Below, in pieces: positions 1 through 10,430 of a DNA stretch of 64,000 nt. The translations under genes were made by a program, and so were the position numbers. Below the pieces are notes generated by a model. It was not told the origin of the DNA. It ran no database searches and saw nothing but the letters and a program-made list of their open reading frames with translations. Source of the DNA: Pycnococcus provasolii. Taxonomy: Eukaryota > Chlorophyta > Pseudoscourfieldiophyceae > Pseudoscourfieldiales > Pycnococcaceae. The stretch's first letter is position 1. The number at the start of each line of letters is the position of its first letter. The stretch spans positions 803,456-867,455 of the forward strand of contig OW568873.1 in assembly GCA_938743325.2 (NCBI GenBank). The letters run 5' to 3'.

Positions 1-292
1 GAAAAACGGAGTCGGAAAGGAAAGGAAAGGAAAGGAAAGGGGCGCCGCCGCCGGGAAAAGGAAAAGGACGGGCAGTTAGTTGGCAGGGGCGGGAGAAGGG
101 AAAATAAACGCCCGATCGAAATCAATCTCAGAAAGTCGGGTTTTTGAACTAGGGGTTAGGTTGGGGAGCACTACTGTTCGGGTTTTTCGTTTCTTTGTTC
201 ATTTGTGCGTGTGTGTGTGTCATTATTTTTCTATGTCTTCTTTTTTCTTGCGCTGACGGTCGCGACTATATTTACAACTAGTATATGTATTC
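1..292 (+). promoter_or_regulatory. 5' flank of the GRC3-like gene
   Basis: No gene is seen here. It holds a short GGAAA-type pentanucleotide microsatellite (about 15-39) and a telomere-like GGGGTTAGG tract at 151-160, about 130 bp before the ATG at 293. Other genes in the window carry similar telomere-like tracts near their starts. A 205-879 reading frame crosses the start region but has no protein-like character. Confidence 0.4.
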
Positions 293-2191
293 ATGCCGCC
301 CCCGTTGAAGAAGAGACTCAAGTCAGGGAAGAGACTCAAGCAGCAGCAGCAGCAGCAGCAGCACCGCCATGGACTCGCCTCTCCTGCCGACTTGTTGGAC
401 GACTTGGTCGAAGGCGAAGAATCTCGCTTCTTGCACCTCGGTCAGCACGGTTCTGCGCCTACCACCTCATCACCAGATACCACCGCATTCACCTACTCGC
501 GCGCAAACGGAGTGCTCCGCCTCGCGCCGGGAGCACGCGTCGCCGTCACGCGCAGGGAGCGAAACGACCAGCAGAACGCGCACGGAGAACCTTGTCGAGA
601 CCCGTGCGACAAAGTCAACGTGAAAGTCACCGCAGGTACGCTCGAAATCGGGAACGGGTATTTGCTAACGCCTTCGTCGTCGCCTGTCACTGTTCCGATA
701 TGCGCGGCGTCGCTGTTGGCAAGTGCCGCCGCTTCGTCAAACGCGACGGCTTCTTCCCCAGAGCTTCTTACCGACACGTCACGGGCGCTCACGCTGCGGG
801 CGATATCCACGCCGGCGGTTGGCCAAGGGACGCAAACGCCACTCGTGCTCGCGCCTACCGTGACCGTCGTGCAGTTTGAGACGCCAACTGGACGTGAGGG
901 TGGCGTACTCGACGAACTCGACTTTCAACCAACGGACGATACGCAGAACGACGACGCGTGGATGACGCAAATCGAAACGGCCGTGAGCGATGCTCTGGCA
1001 GGCCGTATCGTGGTCGCAGCTGCGGTGGGATCGAAGGGAACGGGAAAAAGCACTCTGCTGCGTCGACTGACGAATGCTCTCCTCTCGCGTGGTAACGTGA
1101 GACGCGTGCTGTGGCTTGACCTCGACGTGGGGCAACCTGAGCTGTCCCCGCCGGGTCTCGTGAGCCTGAGTGCCGTTGACGCGGCGGGAACGACGCTCGA
1201 AGATGGGCCGCTGCTGCTGCGATCACCCGCTCACCAGCGCAATCCTATCACGTGCTACGCGGTTGGCGGACCAAGTCCTCAGCACGACCCGGGCGCGTAC
1301 GCGGAGGCGGCTTTGCAGCTGGCGGCGGAGGCGCGCCGTCGCCTCGACGATCCGCACGATGCAGCTGGTGCGGTGGTGATAAACACACACGGATGGTGCA
1401 CGGGTCTTGGCCAAGTACTCACGCAGCAAGCTTTGCAGGCGTCGTCTCCCACGCATCTGTTTGTTATGCAGGATTCCGGTGCGAGTGCTGGCGACGGCGG
1501 CGGCGACGAGGAGGAGGAGGAGGAGGAGGAGGAGGAGGAGGAGGAGGACGAGGACGAAGCGCCACCAGTGTCGTCGTCGTCGTCGTCTTCGGCTCTCGCA
1601 GCCTATTGGATAGGTGTGCACCATGCATCCATGCCTATTCGCGTGACTTCGCTTCCCGCCGTCGTCACCACACCATCGTCGTGCATGCCAACGGCATCTG
1701 ATCGTCGAACCGCCTCGTGGCTTCGGTGGTGCGAGCGCGTCGTCATTGCACATGGGGGCACAATGCACGGGCCACCGAGATTGGCCGGTGTCGCGCTCGC
1801 CGCCGCGACGCCTTACGCGGTTCCCCTGAGCGCAGTCGCCATTCTTCACGACGGCGAGGTTTCGCAGGAGCACCTTCCAGGTTTGCTCAACGCGTCCGTG
1901 GTTGCGCTGCAGACGTCAACCGCACACGGCGCGCCGTCTCTCGGCTTGGGCCTGGTTCGCACGTCCGGCGACCCGCTTCTTATACTCACCGCCATACCAT
2001 TGTCAACCGCGCGCACGTCCTGCCGCGCCTTGCTTGCGGGTGTTCGCGGCCTGGAGTTGCCTCTTTCCTTCCTCGACAGCGCGTCGTGCGCTTACGCGGC
2101 ATCCGGAAACCTCAGCCTTCAGGTTTCCGGCAGCGCGGGCAGTGCACCACAACGCGCTCGTCGCAACCTGCAGCGACGAGCGCAAACGTAA
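293..2191 (+). CDS. GRC3/NOL9-like polynucleotide 5'-hydroxyl kinase
   Basis: 632 residues, ATG to TAA. The family phosphorylates 5'-OH RNA ends during rRNA spacer processing in the nucleolus (established for yeast Grc3 and human NOL9). A Walker A loop of the form GxxGxGKST lies at residues 246-254. The family block WLDLDVGQPELSPPGLVSL follows at about 273, and an INTHGWCTGLG segment (family: N-T-x-G-W-x-x-G-x-G) comes about 90 residues later. The N-terminus is basic, with a polyglutamine run from CAG repeats, fitting nuclear or nucleolar location. A long polyglutamate tract from GAG repeats (about 1508-1550), followed by polyserine, interrupts the region after the kinase core and looks like microsatellite expansion in the frame. 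The next gene, on the same strand, starts about 1.07 kb downstream. Clp1-type kinases are related, but the DLDxGQPE...PPG signature favours GRC3/NOL9. Confidence 0.85.
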   Translation: MPPPLKKRLKSGKRLKQQQQQQQHRHGLASPADLLDDLVEGEESRFLHLGQHGSAPTTSSPDTTAFTYSRANGVLRLAPGARVAVTRRERNDQQNAHGEPCRDPCDKVNVKVTAGTLEIGNGYLLTPSSSPVTVPICAASLLASAAASSNATASSPELLTDTSRALTLRAISTPAVGQGTQTPLVLAPTVTVVQFETPTGREGGVLDELDFQPTDDTQNDDAWMTQIETAVSDALAGRIVVAAAVGSKGTGKSTLLRRLTNALLSRGNVRRVLWLDLDVGQPELSPPGLVSLSAVDAAGTTLEDGPLLLRSPAHQRNPITCYAVGGPSPQHDPGAYAEAALQLAAEARRRLDDPHDAAGAVVINTHGWCTGLGQVLTQQALQASSPTHLFVMQDSGASAGDGGGDEEEEEEEEEEEEEDEDEAPPVSSSSSSSALAAYWIGVHHASMPIRVTSLPAVVTTPSSCMPTASDRRTASWLRWCERVVIAHGGTMHGPPRLAGVALAAATPYAVPLSAVAILHDGEVSQEHLPGLLNASVVALQTSTAHGAPSLGLGLVRTSGDPLLILTAIPLSTARTSCRALLAGVRGLELPLSFLDSASCAYAASGNLSLQVSGSAGSAPQRARRNLQRRAQT

Positions 2192-2401
2192 TAATGTAAT
2201 TATAGTCCGCGCAGCGCGGATGGATATGTAAAAGATGATATATGTAAAAGAGGTTTTTCTAGACTTAAAGTTCTAATAACACAGATAATATAAATAGATA
2301 GATTTATACATAAGGTGCCGCTCCGCATGGTGCTCACAGCCATCCAACGCCGTTGACTTCTCCATCTTTTGCCCAACGCTTGACGACGACAGTCATAGCA
2401 A

Positions 2402-2570
2402 GCTATGACGCTCGCCATATCGATGTTGGCTCCGCACCCATGCTATGACGCTCGCCATATCGATGTTGGCTCCGCAGTCCGCACCCATGCTATGACGCTC
2501 GCCATATCGATGTTGGCTCCGCAGTCCGCACCCATGCTATGACGCTCGCCATATCGATGTTGGCTCCGCA
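2402..2570. repeat. Tandem repeat, four copies of a 35-bp core
   Basis: The core begins GCTATGACGCTCGCC and ends TTGGCTCCGCA. Copies start at 2402, 2442, 2489 and 2536. Spacing is 40, 47 and 47 bp because copies 2 and 3 carry an extra GTCCGCAC-type linker. Copies look essentially identical by eye, so the array is recent. It lies in the spacer between the GRC3-like gene and sulfite reductase. Confidence 0.9.
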
Positions 2571-2995
2571 CCCGGGCGCCGGGCACGGAGCCACGGGCCC
2601 ACGGCGTTTGGTGGTGGCGGCAAGGGTCGGATCACGCCGCCCGCGTAGAAGCGGTGCTGGTGGAATTGGGAACGGCTCTCCATACCATTTGGCGGCTGGA
2701 AGACCTCCCTCCGCGTCCTTATCTTCAGGTGTTCTCGGAGACTCGGATCGTCTTGAGAACGCGCGGAATCGTCCACCTCCAGGAACACCAGGTTGTTTGC
2801 CGGTGCGCCGAGCGGACAGACCACGAAATCGATGTTCGCACACCGGCCCGCGCCGTCGTGCAAACACGAAAAGTCGATCCGAAACTCCCGGCGGAAAGGG
2901 CTGCGGGGCCGCGAGCCGCACACCGGCAACGTCGTCAGCACGTCGTGTAGAAACGCCATATCTGAATTCTTCTTCGTCACGAGCGGGATCCCCAA
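2537..2995 (-). pseudogene. Possible degraded coding fragment, minus strand
   Basis: An open frame with no ATG start runs into the tandem repeat and ends there. Its middle part reads like real protein: FRIDF, then ANIDFVV, then VFLEVDD around 2750-2870. That order (hydrophobic strand, LEVDE-like block) loosely recalls an uncharacterised protein family common in algae and large algal viruses. This is a memory-based impression only. The C-terminal part is arginine/proline-rich and not convincing, and a second minus frame (2490-3191) overlaps it. It may be a decayed insertion, or simply a GC-driven open frame. Confidence 0.2.
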
Positions 2996-3261
2996 AGTGG
3001 CCCCAAAAGCAAAATTTGAATGCCACCCAAGGTTGTATCCCCGTTACCCAAAGGTGCGTAGAAGAAACGGAAATGTCTGGTCTTCCCCGCAGCCCGGAGG
3101 GAGGGGACCCCTGTTTGCCATCATAAAAAGTCGTTGGGTGACGTCGCCTGTTTCTGTTTCCCTTCTCGAAGGGGCGCCCCTTCGCAAGCAACCCTCAACC
3201 GACGACGTTTTTCTATCTCGCCATCCTCCGATCACTTCTGCTTCTTTTCTTGTCAGTCGTT

Positions 3262-5337
3262 ATGATGTCGTCGCGCTCGTTCTCGCGCCCACGTGGGTCA
3301 GGGTTAGGGTCATCTGGCCTGGGTCTTGGTGGTGGTGGTGGTGGTGCTCGTGCCGTGGTGAGGTGTGGTGGGGCTCGCAGTGCCCGTGTGGTGTGCGTCG
3401 CCACGCCCTCCAAGCCGCCTGCCTCGACCGCGCCGCGCCGCTCGAAAGTCGAGGAAATCAAAGAAAACTCCGACTTTCTTAGACACCCGCTCATGGAAGA
3501 ACTCAAAAGCACCGAGCCGTTCATCAACGAGCCAGCGATGCAGCTCATGAAGTTTCACGGATCGTACATGCAGGACCACCGCGAGAAGCGCGCGTTCGGA
3601 CAGGGCAAGTTCTACCAGTTCATGATGCGAACGCGACAGCCTGCGGGAAAGGTGTCCAACCAGCTCTACCTCACGATGGACGACCTCGCGAACGAGTACG
3701 GAAACGGAACGCTGCGGCTCACCACAAGGCAGACGTACCAGCTGCACGGCGTGCTCAAGCAGGATCTCAAGACGGTGTTCAGCACAGTCATCAAAAACAT
3801 GGGATCCACGCTCGGCGCGTGCGGCGACGTCAACCGAAACGTGTGCGGGCCGCCGGCGCCGTACACCAACCGGCCGGAGTACGCGCACTGCGAGAAGCTG
3901 TGCCACGACCTTGCCGACCTGCTCGCGCCGCAGGCGGGATCGTACTACGACGTCTGGCTCGACGGCGAGAAGTTCATGAGCCTCGAGCGTGAGAACCCGG
4001 AGGTGACCAAGGCTCGTGCTGACAACAGCCACGGAACGAACTACGTCGGCAGCCCGGAGCCCATCTACGGCAGCCTGTTCCTGCCACGCAAGTTTAAGAT
4101 TGCGTGCACGGTGCCCGGCGACAACTCCGTCGACATCTTCACGAACGACATTGCCATCGTGTGCATGCACGACGACGCCGGCGAGGTGTACGGATACAAC
4201 ATCTACGTCGGCGGCGGCATGGGGCGGTCGCACCGCAACAACGCGACGTTCCCTCGCGTCGCCACCGCGCTCGGGTTTGTGCCCAAGGAGGACATCTTCT
4301 ACGCCGTGAAGGCGATCGTGTGCACGCAGCGCGACTACGGGCGCCGCGACGATCGCAAGCAGGCGCGCTTGAAGTACCTCATTAACGACTGGGGCATCGA
4401 CAAGTTCCGCGCGGTGACGGAGCAGTACTACGGCAAGAAGTTCAAGACCATGGAGGAGGAGCCTGCGTGGGAGTGGCTTGATTACCTTGGATGGGGTGAG
4501 CAGGAGCCCAACGGCCTGCTGTACTGGGGCATCAACGTCGAGAACGGACGCCTTCGCGGCGGCCTGAAGAAAGCGCTCAGGCAGGTGATTGAGGATTTCA
4601 ACCTCACGGTGCGCCTGACGGCGAACCAGAGCATCATTCTCTGCGACATCCAGCCGAAGGACAAGGCGGCGATCGAGGCGGTGCTCTCGGATCTGGGCGG
4701 ATATCGCGAGGAGGATGTCGACCCGATCGTGAGCGGGTCGATGGCATGCCCCGCCATGCCGCTCTGCGGACTGGCGATTGGCGAGGCGGAGCGTGGCCTT
4801 CCCGACGTCAACCTGCGCCTGCGTGCGATGCTCAACAAGGTGGGTGCCGGCGACGCCGCGCCTATCGTGCGCATGACGGGTTGCCCCAACGGATGCGCAC
4901 GACCGTACATGGCGGAGATTGGATTCGTCTGCGACGGCCCGAACACGTACCAGATCTGGCTCGGAGGAAATCGCGAGCAGACGCGGCTTGCGGAGGTGTA
5001 TGCGGAACGCGTGAAGATCTCCGAGCTCGAGGCGTCGCTCGAGCCTCTCTTCTTCGTGTACCAGTCGAAGAGGCTCGGTCCGGAGGAGGGCTTTGGTGAC
5101 TTCTGCAACCGTCTCGGCTTCCCGGTGCTTCAGGCGTACGCCAAGGCTTACACCGAGTCTCCGATCGCCGAGGCTGCCGCCGAGGCTGCGCCAGCCGCCG
5201 CCGTGTCTGGCAAGCTTCCTCGCGTGATGGTGGACGCCGACGCGTTTGCGGCTCTGAAGGAGCTCGCGTCGCGTCGTGGCGTGACGCTCACGCAGGCGGC
5301 GAGCGACGCCATCGTGGCTGCATCGAAGCAGAAGTAA
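3262..5337 (+). CDS. SIR: Ferredoxin-dependent sulfite reductase, plastid
   Basis: 691 residues if the first ATG (3262) is used; the frame is open a little further upstream but only through a TTG. The enzyme reduces sulfite to sulfide with six electrons from ferredoxin, using siroheme and a 4Fe-4S cluster, in plastid sulfur assimilation. The first 55-60 residues are rich in Ser, Arg, Gly and Val, typical of a transit peptide. Two substrate-domain halves follow, with family blocks such as [13 protein letters not shown] and [14 protein letters not shown]. Cluster cysteines are C496 and C502 (CPAMPLC) and C541 and C545 (CPNGC), with C545 the expected siroheme ligand. The wording around both halves fits sulfite rather than nitrite reductase. 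An alanine-rich C-terminal tail of about 60 residues follows the core. A telomere-like GGGTTAGGG motif (about 3300-3309) lies inside the transit-peptide codons. Confidence 0.93.
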   Translation: MMSSRSFSRPRGSGLGSSGLGLGGGGGGARAVVRCGGARSARVVCVATPSKPPASTAPRRSKVEEIKENSDFLRHPLMEELKSTEPFINEPAMQLMKFHGSYMQDHREKRAFGQGKFYQFMMRTRQPAGKVSNQLYLTMDDLANEYGNGTLRLTTRQTYQLHGVLKQDLKTVFSTVIKNMGSTLGACGDVNRNVCGPPAPYTNRPEYAHCEKLCHDLADLLAPQAGSYYDVWLDGEKFMSLERENPEVTKARADNSHGTNYVGSPEPIYGSLFLPRKFKIACTVPGDNSVDIFTNDIAIVCMHDDAGEVYGYNIYVGGGMGRSHRNNATFPRVATALGFVPKEDIFYAVKAIVCTQRDYGRRDDRKQARLKYLINDWGIDKFRAVTEQYYGKKFKTMEEEPAWEWLDYLGWGEQEPNGLLYWGINVENGRLRGGLKKALRQVIEDFNLTVRLTANQSIILCDIQPKDKAAIEAVLSDLGGYREEDVDPIVSGSMACPAMPLCGLAIGEAERGLPDVNLRLRAMLNKVGAGDAAPIVRMTGCPNGCARPYMAEIGFVCDGPNTYQIWLGGNREQTRLAEVYAERVKISELEASLEPLFFVYQSKRLGPEEGFGDFCNRLGFPVLQAYAKAYTESPIAEAAAEAAPAAAVSGKLPRVMVDADAFAALKELASRRGVTLTQAASDAIVAASKQK

Positions 5338-5484
5338 GTAAGTGCCTTATATGCGTATACGAAGAAATCCTACATAAATGAGGAGAGCAAGGTGATTAGC
5401 GGCGAGTTTTTTTTTTCTAAATAAAAAAGTAAAAAAGAAAAGAAATCAGAACAGTATTATTGACGGAACGATGAAGGCCATGCG

Positions 5485-5513
5485 TAACCCTAGCCCTAAC
5501 CCTAACCCTAACC
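5485..5513 (-). repeat. Interstitial telomere-like tract (CCCTAA)
   Basis: Four to five CCCTAA-type units, one altered to CCCTAG, lie about 170 bp before the ATG of the UVR/TPR gene. The position and short length match a plant telo-box-like promoter element better than a chromosome end. Regulatory function is inferred. Confidence 0.6.
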
Positions 5514-5679
5514 TGGCTGGCCCCCTCCCCGGCCTTTGCTGGGGTGAACTTCCCTCTGCTCGGCTGACGCGTTCTGTCTCTCCGACTCCGCGTTGCTCCC
5601 TCCCTTCCCCTCATCCCCTCGTCACCATTTCGCTTGCGTCGCTCCACTCTGCACTTACTCGAAGAAGCACGTCTTGCAT

Positions 5680-5827
5680 ATGCTTCTTGCTCGTTTTAGT
5701 GCCCGTGGTGCAGTTGGTGTCGTTCCTTGGAGGGGGGCTGCTGGTGCTGGTGGTGCTGGTGGTGCTGGCTTGCGTGGTCACGGTTTGTCACGTCTTGTTG
5801 GTTTCCAGCACGTGCGCTGCACGTCAT

Positions 5828-5864
<37 letters not shown>

Positions 5865-6600
5865 AAAGTTCGCGTCGTACTCGTCGATGAAAGTCGCGCT
5901 GCAAAATGCCGTCGATTCAGAAGACTACGAAGCGGCGGCGGATCTCAGAGACGCGTGTGAGACAATCAGAAGCGAATTAAACCCGCGCGAGCAGTTTCTA
6001 ATTGCGCGACTCGAGGATCTCCAGGATGACAGCAACGACACGCGAACACGTGCTGAGGCTGCCGCATCGCTTGCTGAGGTGGGTACCGAAGAGCTCGTTG
6101 CGGAAACCATCTCGAACCAGCTTGCGACACTGCACTTAGACGAAGACCGAGCGTTCGCAGAAATTCTGGAAAACTCGCTGTGGACGCTCTGGCTCAAGGC
6201 GCCGGAGGGACGTCCTGACTCCCTTGACCTTGACGCGGAGATGAAGCGAGGCGTACAAGCTATGGCGGAACCTAAAATGCTTCCGCTCGCCATCAAAATG
6301 TTCACATCACTCATGGAGCGTGCACCCTCTTGGGCAGAGGCGCACAACAAGCGCGCAACGTGCCACTATCTCACCGGCAACCTCGACCAAGCGGTGGCTG
6401 ACTGCAAGACGACCCTTGCGATAAACCCGCATCACTTTGGTTGCCTCAGCGGCCTGGGCATGTGCCTGATACGTCAAAATCGGTTCCCAGAGGCGAAACA
6501 AACTCTTGAGGAGGCGATACGCGTGAACCCAACCATGGCTGGCATTCGCGCGACGCTCGACTCGTTGGAAAAGGCAATCGCCGAAAATTCGGAAGAGTGA
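5680..6600 (+). CDS. UVR-motif plus TPR protein, probably organellar
   Basis: 306 residues from the ATG at 5680; upstream frame continuation has only non-ATG starts. Residues 1-65 are Arg, Ala, Gly and Ser rich with polyserine and polyalanine runs from trinucleotide repeats, and read as a plastid or mitochondrial presequence. At about 70-97 a UvrB/UvrC-type UVR motif is visible (ALQNAVDSEDYEAAADLRD). Two or more TPR-like helical pairs occupy about 197-294 (HNKRATCHYLTGNLDQAV, LGMCLIRQNRFPEA). Plant plastid proteins combining these motifs exist; their exact role is not settled to my knowledge. A co-chaperone or protein-binding role is a guess. The gene lies in tandem with sulfite reductase and converges on the BET gene 170 bp away. 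Confidence 0.7.
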
Positions 6601-6770
6601 ACCTGAATTTGATTTGATTTGTACAGTATTTTTATTGAGTTGAAAACTGAATCGATTTTTTTTACAGTGTTTTTGGAAAAAAGTAAGTTTTTCTTTTGTT
6701 GTTCCGCCTCCCCTCCGATGATAGAGACAAAGTAAGTATGTGTGGTGATTCTTTTTTTGTAGGGTTAGCT

Positions 6771-8525
6771 TTAAGACTGCATTTCCTGCATTGCCGTGCG
6801 CTGCGCCTCCAAGTCCTCTCCAGCGGCATCCGCGTCCATCGCAGCGAGCTCCGCCGCCTTGCGAGCCTCGATCGCGGCGCGCTCCGCGGCTGCGCGCTCC
6901 TCCGCCTCGGCAGCCGCCTTGCGGCGTTCCTCCGCCGCCTCCTCCTCCTGGCGACGCTTCTCCTCGTCAGCAGCCTTGCGATTCGCCTCCTCCTCCTCCT
7001 TGCGAGCCTCCTCACGCTGCTTATCCTGACGTGCACGCTCCTGGTACTCGTTCCAGAGCTGGTCATTCTTCGGCGCGTCGCCCTCATTCGGCGCGCCGTT
7101 GCCTGCAGGCTCGGACGTCTTCTGCAGATCCGTCCAGGCTGCGGCATTCGCGAGAGTCGCCGGCGCCGCCGTCGTCTCCGCGGGAGCAGCCTCGAGGATC
7201 TGCGCGGCAGGCTCCTCTGGCTTCGGGCCCTTGTCGTTGCTGCCCTCCGCCTCCGCCTCCTCCTCGTCGTCCATCGCCGCATCCCCTCCAGGCGTCGTCG
7301 CGATGGCTGTCGGGTCGTTGGTCGCCGCCGTCACCGCCTGCGTCTTCTCCTGCTGCTTCTTGTGCGAGTTGACAAACTTGTGCAGCTCCCACAGGGTGTC
7401 GAGGTCGAGCTGGTCAATGTCGAGCTCAATCTCGTTGTCGTCGCCAATGTCCTGCGTCTTAGCGATGATCTCCACCACCTTCGCGAGCTTGTCCTGGGGC
7501 AGATCGCTGAGCTGCTCGCTGAGAATGCGCTTGTCCTCGAACGTCATCTCGCGCTTGTACTTCTTCGCGGCAGGAGCATGGCCACCGCCCGCCGGGCGCT
7601 TCGAGCCAGCCGCAGCCCTGCCGCCTCCGCTGGCAGCCTTGCCACCTCCGCGAGAGCGCTCCGCATTCTGCAGCTGGCTCACCTGATGCTCGAGCTGCTT
7701 GATCTGCTTCATCGGGTCGGTGTAACCGCCGTACGACGTTCCCCCGCGCGCCGACCCGCCGTACTCGCGCGTGGGCAGGCTTGTGGTGGCTGGCGTGAGC
7801 GCGAGGTCGCGCTCCTCCTGCTCGATGCGCTTTTCCTCCTCGTCGAGCTTGCGCGTCATCTCCTCGGCAGCCCACTTGCTCTCGTATTCGGACAGGAGAG
7901 CCTCGGCCATCTTGCGCACGTCGGAGCCTGGCTTATTGTACAGGAAGCAGTTGGTGAAGACGAGACGCACGTCCTTGTCAAATTCAAGCGGCGTGAGGTA
8001 CAGGGACTTGTCATCCGAGGTGAAGTTCTGTCCAGCCTTGATCATCTGCAGCGTGTTGCCGAGCTTCTTGTGAACCGTGCCGAGGTCCATCGGGGTCTTG
8101 ACAATCGTGGGGTAGTCAGGAATGTTCAGGGCGACGATGTCGACGGGATCCTGGAAAGGCCACGACCACTTGTGCGCCTTGATACGCTTGAGGACAAACT
8201 CGCAGCGGTTGAACAGCTTTTCGCGACGCCTGCGCTGATCCTGCTCCAGGCGGCGTCGAAGCTCCTCCTGCGGGTTGGTTTGCTTGCTTGACGTTCCCCT
8301 CGCCTTCTTGGGGGGAGCGGCGTACGCGGGGTGCGTGCCAAGAGAAGCCGGCGACTTGGGAGCCGCACGCGGCGGCGCCTTGGGTGCGGCAGCAGGCTGC
8401 ACCGCCTGAATGGCGTGAGCTAATACTTGCTGCTTCTTCTTCGCCTCAACCATCGCCAGCTGAGCGAGAAGCTTCTGCTTCTCGATCGCCTTCTGTTGCT
8501 TTTTCAGCTCCTTCGCGTCAGCCAT
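6771..8525 (-). CDS. BET-type bromodomain protein (plant GTE-like)
   Basis: 584 residues from the ATG at 8525; the frame extends upstream only through a TTG. The bromodomain lies at about 107-215 (WPFQDPVDIVALNIPDYPTI, then LVFTNCFLYN with the acetyl-lysine-binding Asn). The NET/ET domain follows at about 327-392 (MTFEDKRILSEQLSDLP to LDTLWELHKFV). One bromodomain plus NET is the plant and algal GTE arrangement; animal BET proteins have two. The C-terminal 190 residues are acidic and then a long Glu/Arg/Ala coiled coil. The protein should bind acetylated histones and act in transcription. The 5' end faces a long spacer shared with the divergent gene at 10431. Confidence 0.9.
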   Translation of the reverse strand: MADAKELKKQQKAIEKQKLLAQLAMVEAKKKQQVLAHAIQAVQPAAAPKAPPRAAPKSPASLGTHPAYAAPPKKARGTSSKQTNPQEELRRRLEQDQRRRREKLFNRCEFVLKRIKAHKWSWPFQDPVDIVALNIPDYPTIVKTPMDLGTVHKKLGNTLQMIKAGQNFTSDDKSLYLTPLEFDKDVRLVFTNCFLYNKPGSDVRKMAEALLSEYESKWAAEEMTRKLDEEEKRIEQEERDLALTPATTSLPTREYGGSARGGTSYGGYTDPMKQIKQLEHQVSQLQNAERSRGGGKAASGGGRAAAGSKRPAGGGHAPAAKKYKREMTFEDKRILSEQLSDLPQDKLAKVVEIIAKTQDIGDDNEIELDIDQLDLDTLWELHKFVNSHKKQQEKTQAVTAATNDPTAIATTPGGDAAMDDEEEAEAEGSNDKGPKPEEPAAQILEAAPAETTAAPATLANAAAWTDLQKTSEPAGNGAPNEGDAPKNDQLWNEYQERARQDKQREEARKEEEEANRKAADEEKRRQEEEAAEERRKAAAEAEERAAAERAAIEARKAAELAAMDADAAGEDLEAQRTAMQEMQS

Positions 8526-10430
8526 GATGATGAATCGATCGATCAAAGAAAGTGTTGGTTAAGAATGTGGTGTTATGCAGGTTGCGGTGGATGAAAAAAA
8601 TATGGTATGGAACAAAAGGTGATGTATGTATGTATGTATGTATGTATGTATGTACAACAGAAATAGTTTTTTGTGGTGGTGGTGGTGGTGGATGAGAGAG
8701 ATGTTATCAAGTAGTATATGGTAGTAGTACAGCCGTGCCTGTATTTTTTTATTTTGGTTAGAGTTAGTTAGTTTCCGGTACTGGTGATGAACAAGACGGT
8801 TGGTTGAAGAGCGTTCGCGTGCGTGCTCTCTCTCTTTCTCCCTCACCATAACGTTTTTGGAACATGGAACGGATGGGAGCGACCAAAAAAACAAAAAAAA
8901 ACCGAGAAGAAAACACCAAGTGCTGTGGTGTCGTCGGCATTGCGCCATACGACTCCCTCACACTCACACGAAAAACGTCTGCACAAACCAAGTTGACCCA
9001 ACATATGTATGCGTCGGAAAGGACGGTTCTGTTTGTGCGTACCTTTGTTTTTTCTTTCGTGCGTTGGCGTTTTTTGTCTTATATTTTTATTCTGTGTTTT
9101 TATATTTTTTGGTGCGATCCCGTCCAAGAGCGATGCAGTTGTCGTTTCCGGATGAGAGGATGTATGTCTGCTCCTCCAACCAAGCTCAACAACAACGTCT
9201 GCTGGTTCTGCTGCTGCTGCTGCTGCTGCTTCCGTCTAGAAGGACCCTCCACAACACAACCGCGCGCCAAGTACTTGGCTGCGAACCCGAGTTGCGGTCG
9301 TGCGGATGTGCAAAAGCCTACTACAGTGAGAGGAGAGTAGGGGGTAGTAATCCCACACAGGCACACAAACAGCAGCACACAGAAGCACAAGCACACACAG
9401 CACAAGACACACGACACTACTGTCCTACACCACACACACGACGGACGACGGACGCCTACCTCCCACGACACCACTCGCGGAGGAGGAATGGAGGGCGGAG
9501 GGAGGGCGGGGGAGGGGAGGGGAGGGGAGCTGAAGCCGACGACCGAGTGACCGACGCCGCCCGGAGCCCCTGGGAGAGCAGGAAGGGAGGGGCGATCGGG
9601 AAGCAGGCATTAGGGTACCCGGTAGGCGAACTCCGAAGAAGGAAGGGGAGGGGAACTCAACAACCAGGCACCTGCTTTCTTTTCTTTTCTTTTCTTTCTC
9701 GGTCTCCTTCTCTCTCGGTCTCGCTCCGCCCCAGGTGCCATCCAGGCTCTTCTCTTCCAAGGGCAGACCAGCTAGCTTTTCCGAACACAACGTCCTATTG
9801 ACCTATTATTATCTCGCCTTGCTACTAGGGTAGGGGAACCGCCAGCCACAGAAACTCTACTTGGAGGCTTGGAGGCTTGGAGAACCGAGAACAGTCCGCC
9901 CGGGGGAGGTTTTGTTCTGTCGGGGTTCCTGTCCTGTCCTGTTGTTTTCCGCTCTTCTCGGGTCCTTCCCAGTTCCCGCCCTCTTTTCTCTAGGGACTAG
10001 GGGAGAAAAACCTAACCCGAAACCTTCCTGCTCCAAAAACCTTAAAAGGAGTCCCCATGAACTGCGTAAGTACTGTACTAGATGCGTTGTTGGGATGGTG
10101 TAGAAGTTAGGGTTCGGGTTAGGGTTGCTACGTTTAGGGTTAGGGTTAGGGTTAGGGTTACGTTTAGGGTTACGTTTCGGGTTCGGGTTCCTCCTCTTAG
10201 TCGCCTCTTTTTTAAGTCGCCTTGCATGCATCCTTTGTCGTCGCCGTCTGTCCGTTTCTTTCCTTACACTTGTCGTTTCCTCTCAGAGAGACAACAGGGG
10301 TCTTCTTTGCCATCCTCCAGGTTGAGCTCAGCTCAGCTTGACTGACATTTGTGTTCTGTTCGAGAAGGTGTCGTGCAAGGCGTGTGCAAGGCCTTATCAG
10401 TGGTGGTTTCCCTTACCTTGACCTGTGTCC
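8526..10430. promoter_or_regulatory. Long divergent intergenic region
   Basis: About 1.9 kb between two divergent starts, the longest gene-poor stretch in the window. It holds ATGT repeats (8622-8655), a GGT run (8674-8694), a CTG run (about 9210-9232), a CA-rich stretch (9353-9440), homopurine/homopyrimidine blocks, and a telomere-like cluster at 10107-10190. Open frames here (for example 8800-9801) are simple-sequence translations without protein character. I see no tRNA or other recognisable RNA gene. Unspliced 5' UTR or non-coding RNA cannot be excluded. Confidence 0.5.
10107..10190 (+). repeat. Interstitial telomere-like cluster (TTAGGG and variants)
   Basis: A run of TTAGGG units mixed with TTCGGG and CGTTTAGGG variants, oriented toward the gene that begins at 10431. 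It is too degenerate to be a functional telomere. Its place about 240-320 bp before an ATG suggests a promoter role, which is inferred. Confidence 0.7.

Noticed and set aside
205-879. Alternative first gene with a signal-like leader
   Set aside because: Overlaps the GRC3-like gene in another frame; after the leader it is Arg-rich shadow sequence.
2402-2570. CRISPR-like array
   Set aside because: Spacers are absent or identical short linkers and the host is eukaryotic; it is a tandem repeat.
3310-4233. 307-codon minus frame opposite sulfite reductase
   Set aside because: Antisense shadow; the plus frame is a clear SIR.
6696-8291. 531-codon plus frame opposite the BET gene
   Set aside because: Antisense shadow of a clear bromodomain gene; its Leu/Arg-rich translation is typical of reverse reading of GC-rich coding DNA.
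8800-9801. 333-codon plus frame in the long spacer
   Set aside because: It translates simple sequence (CA-rich, T-rich, CTG repeats) and starts without a proper context; no domain or conserved-looking segment.
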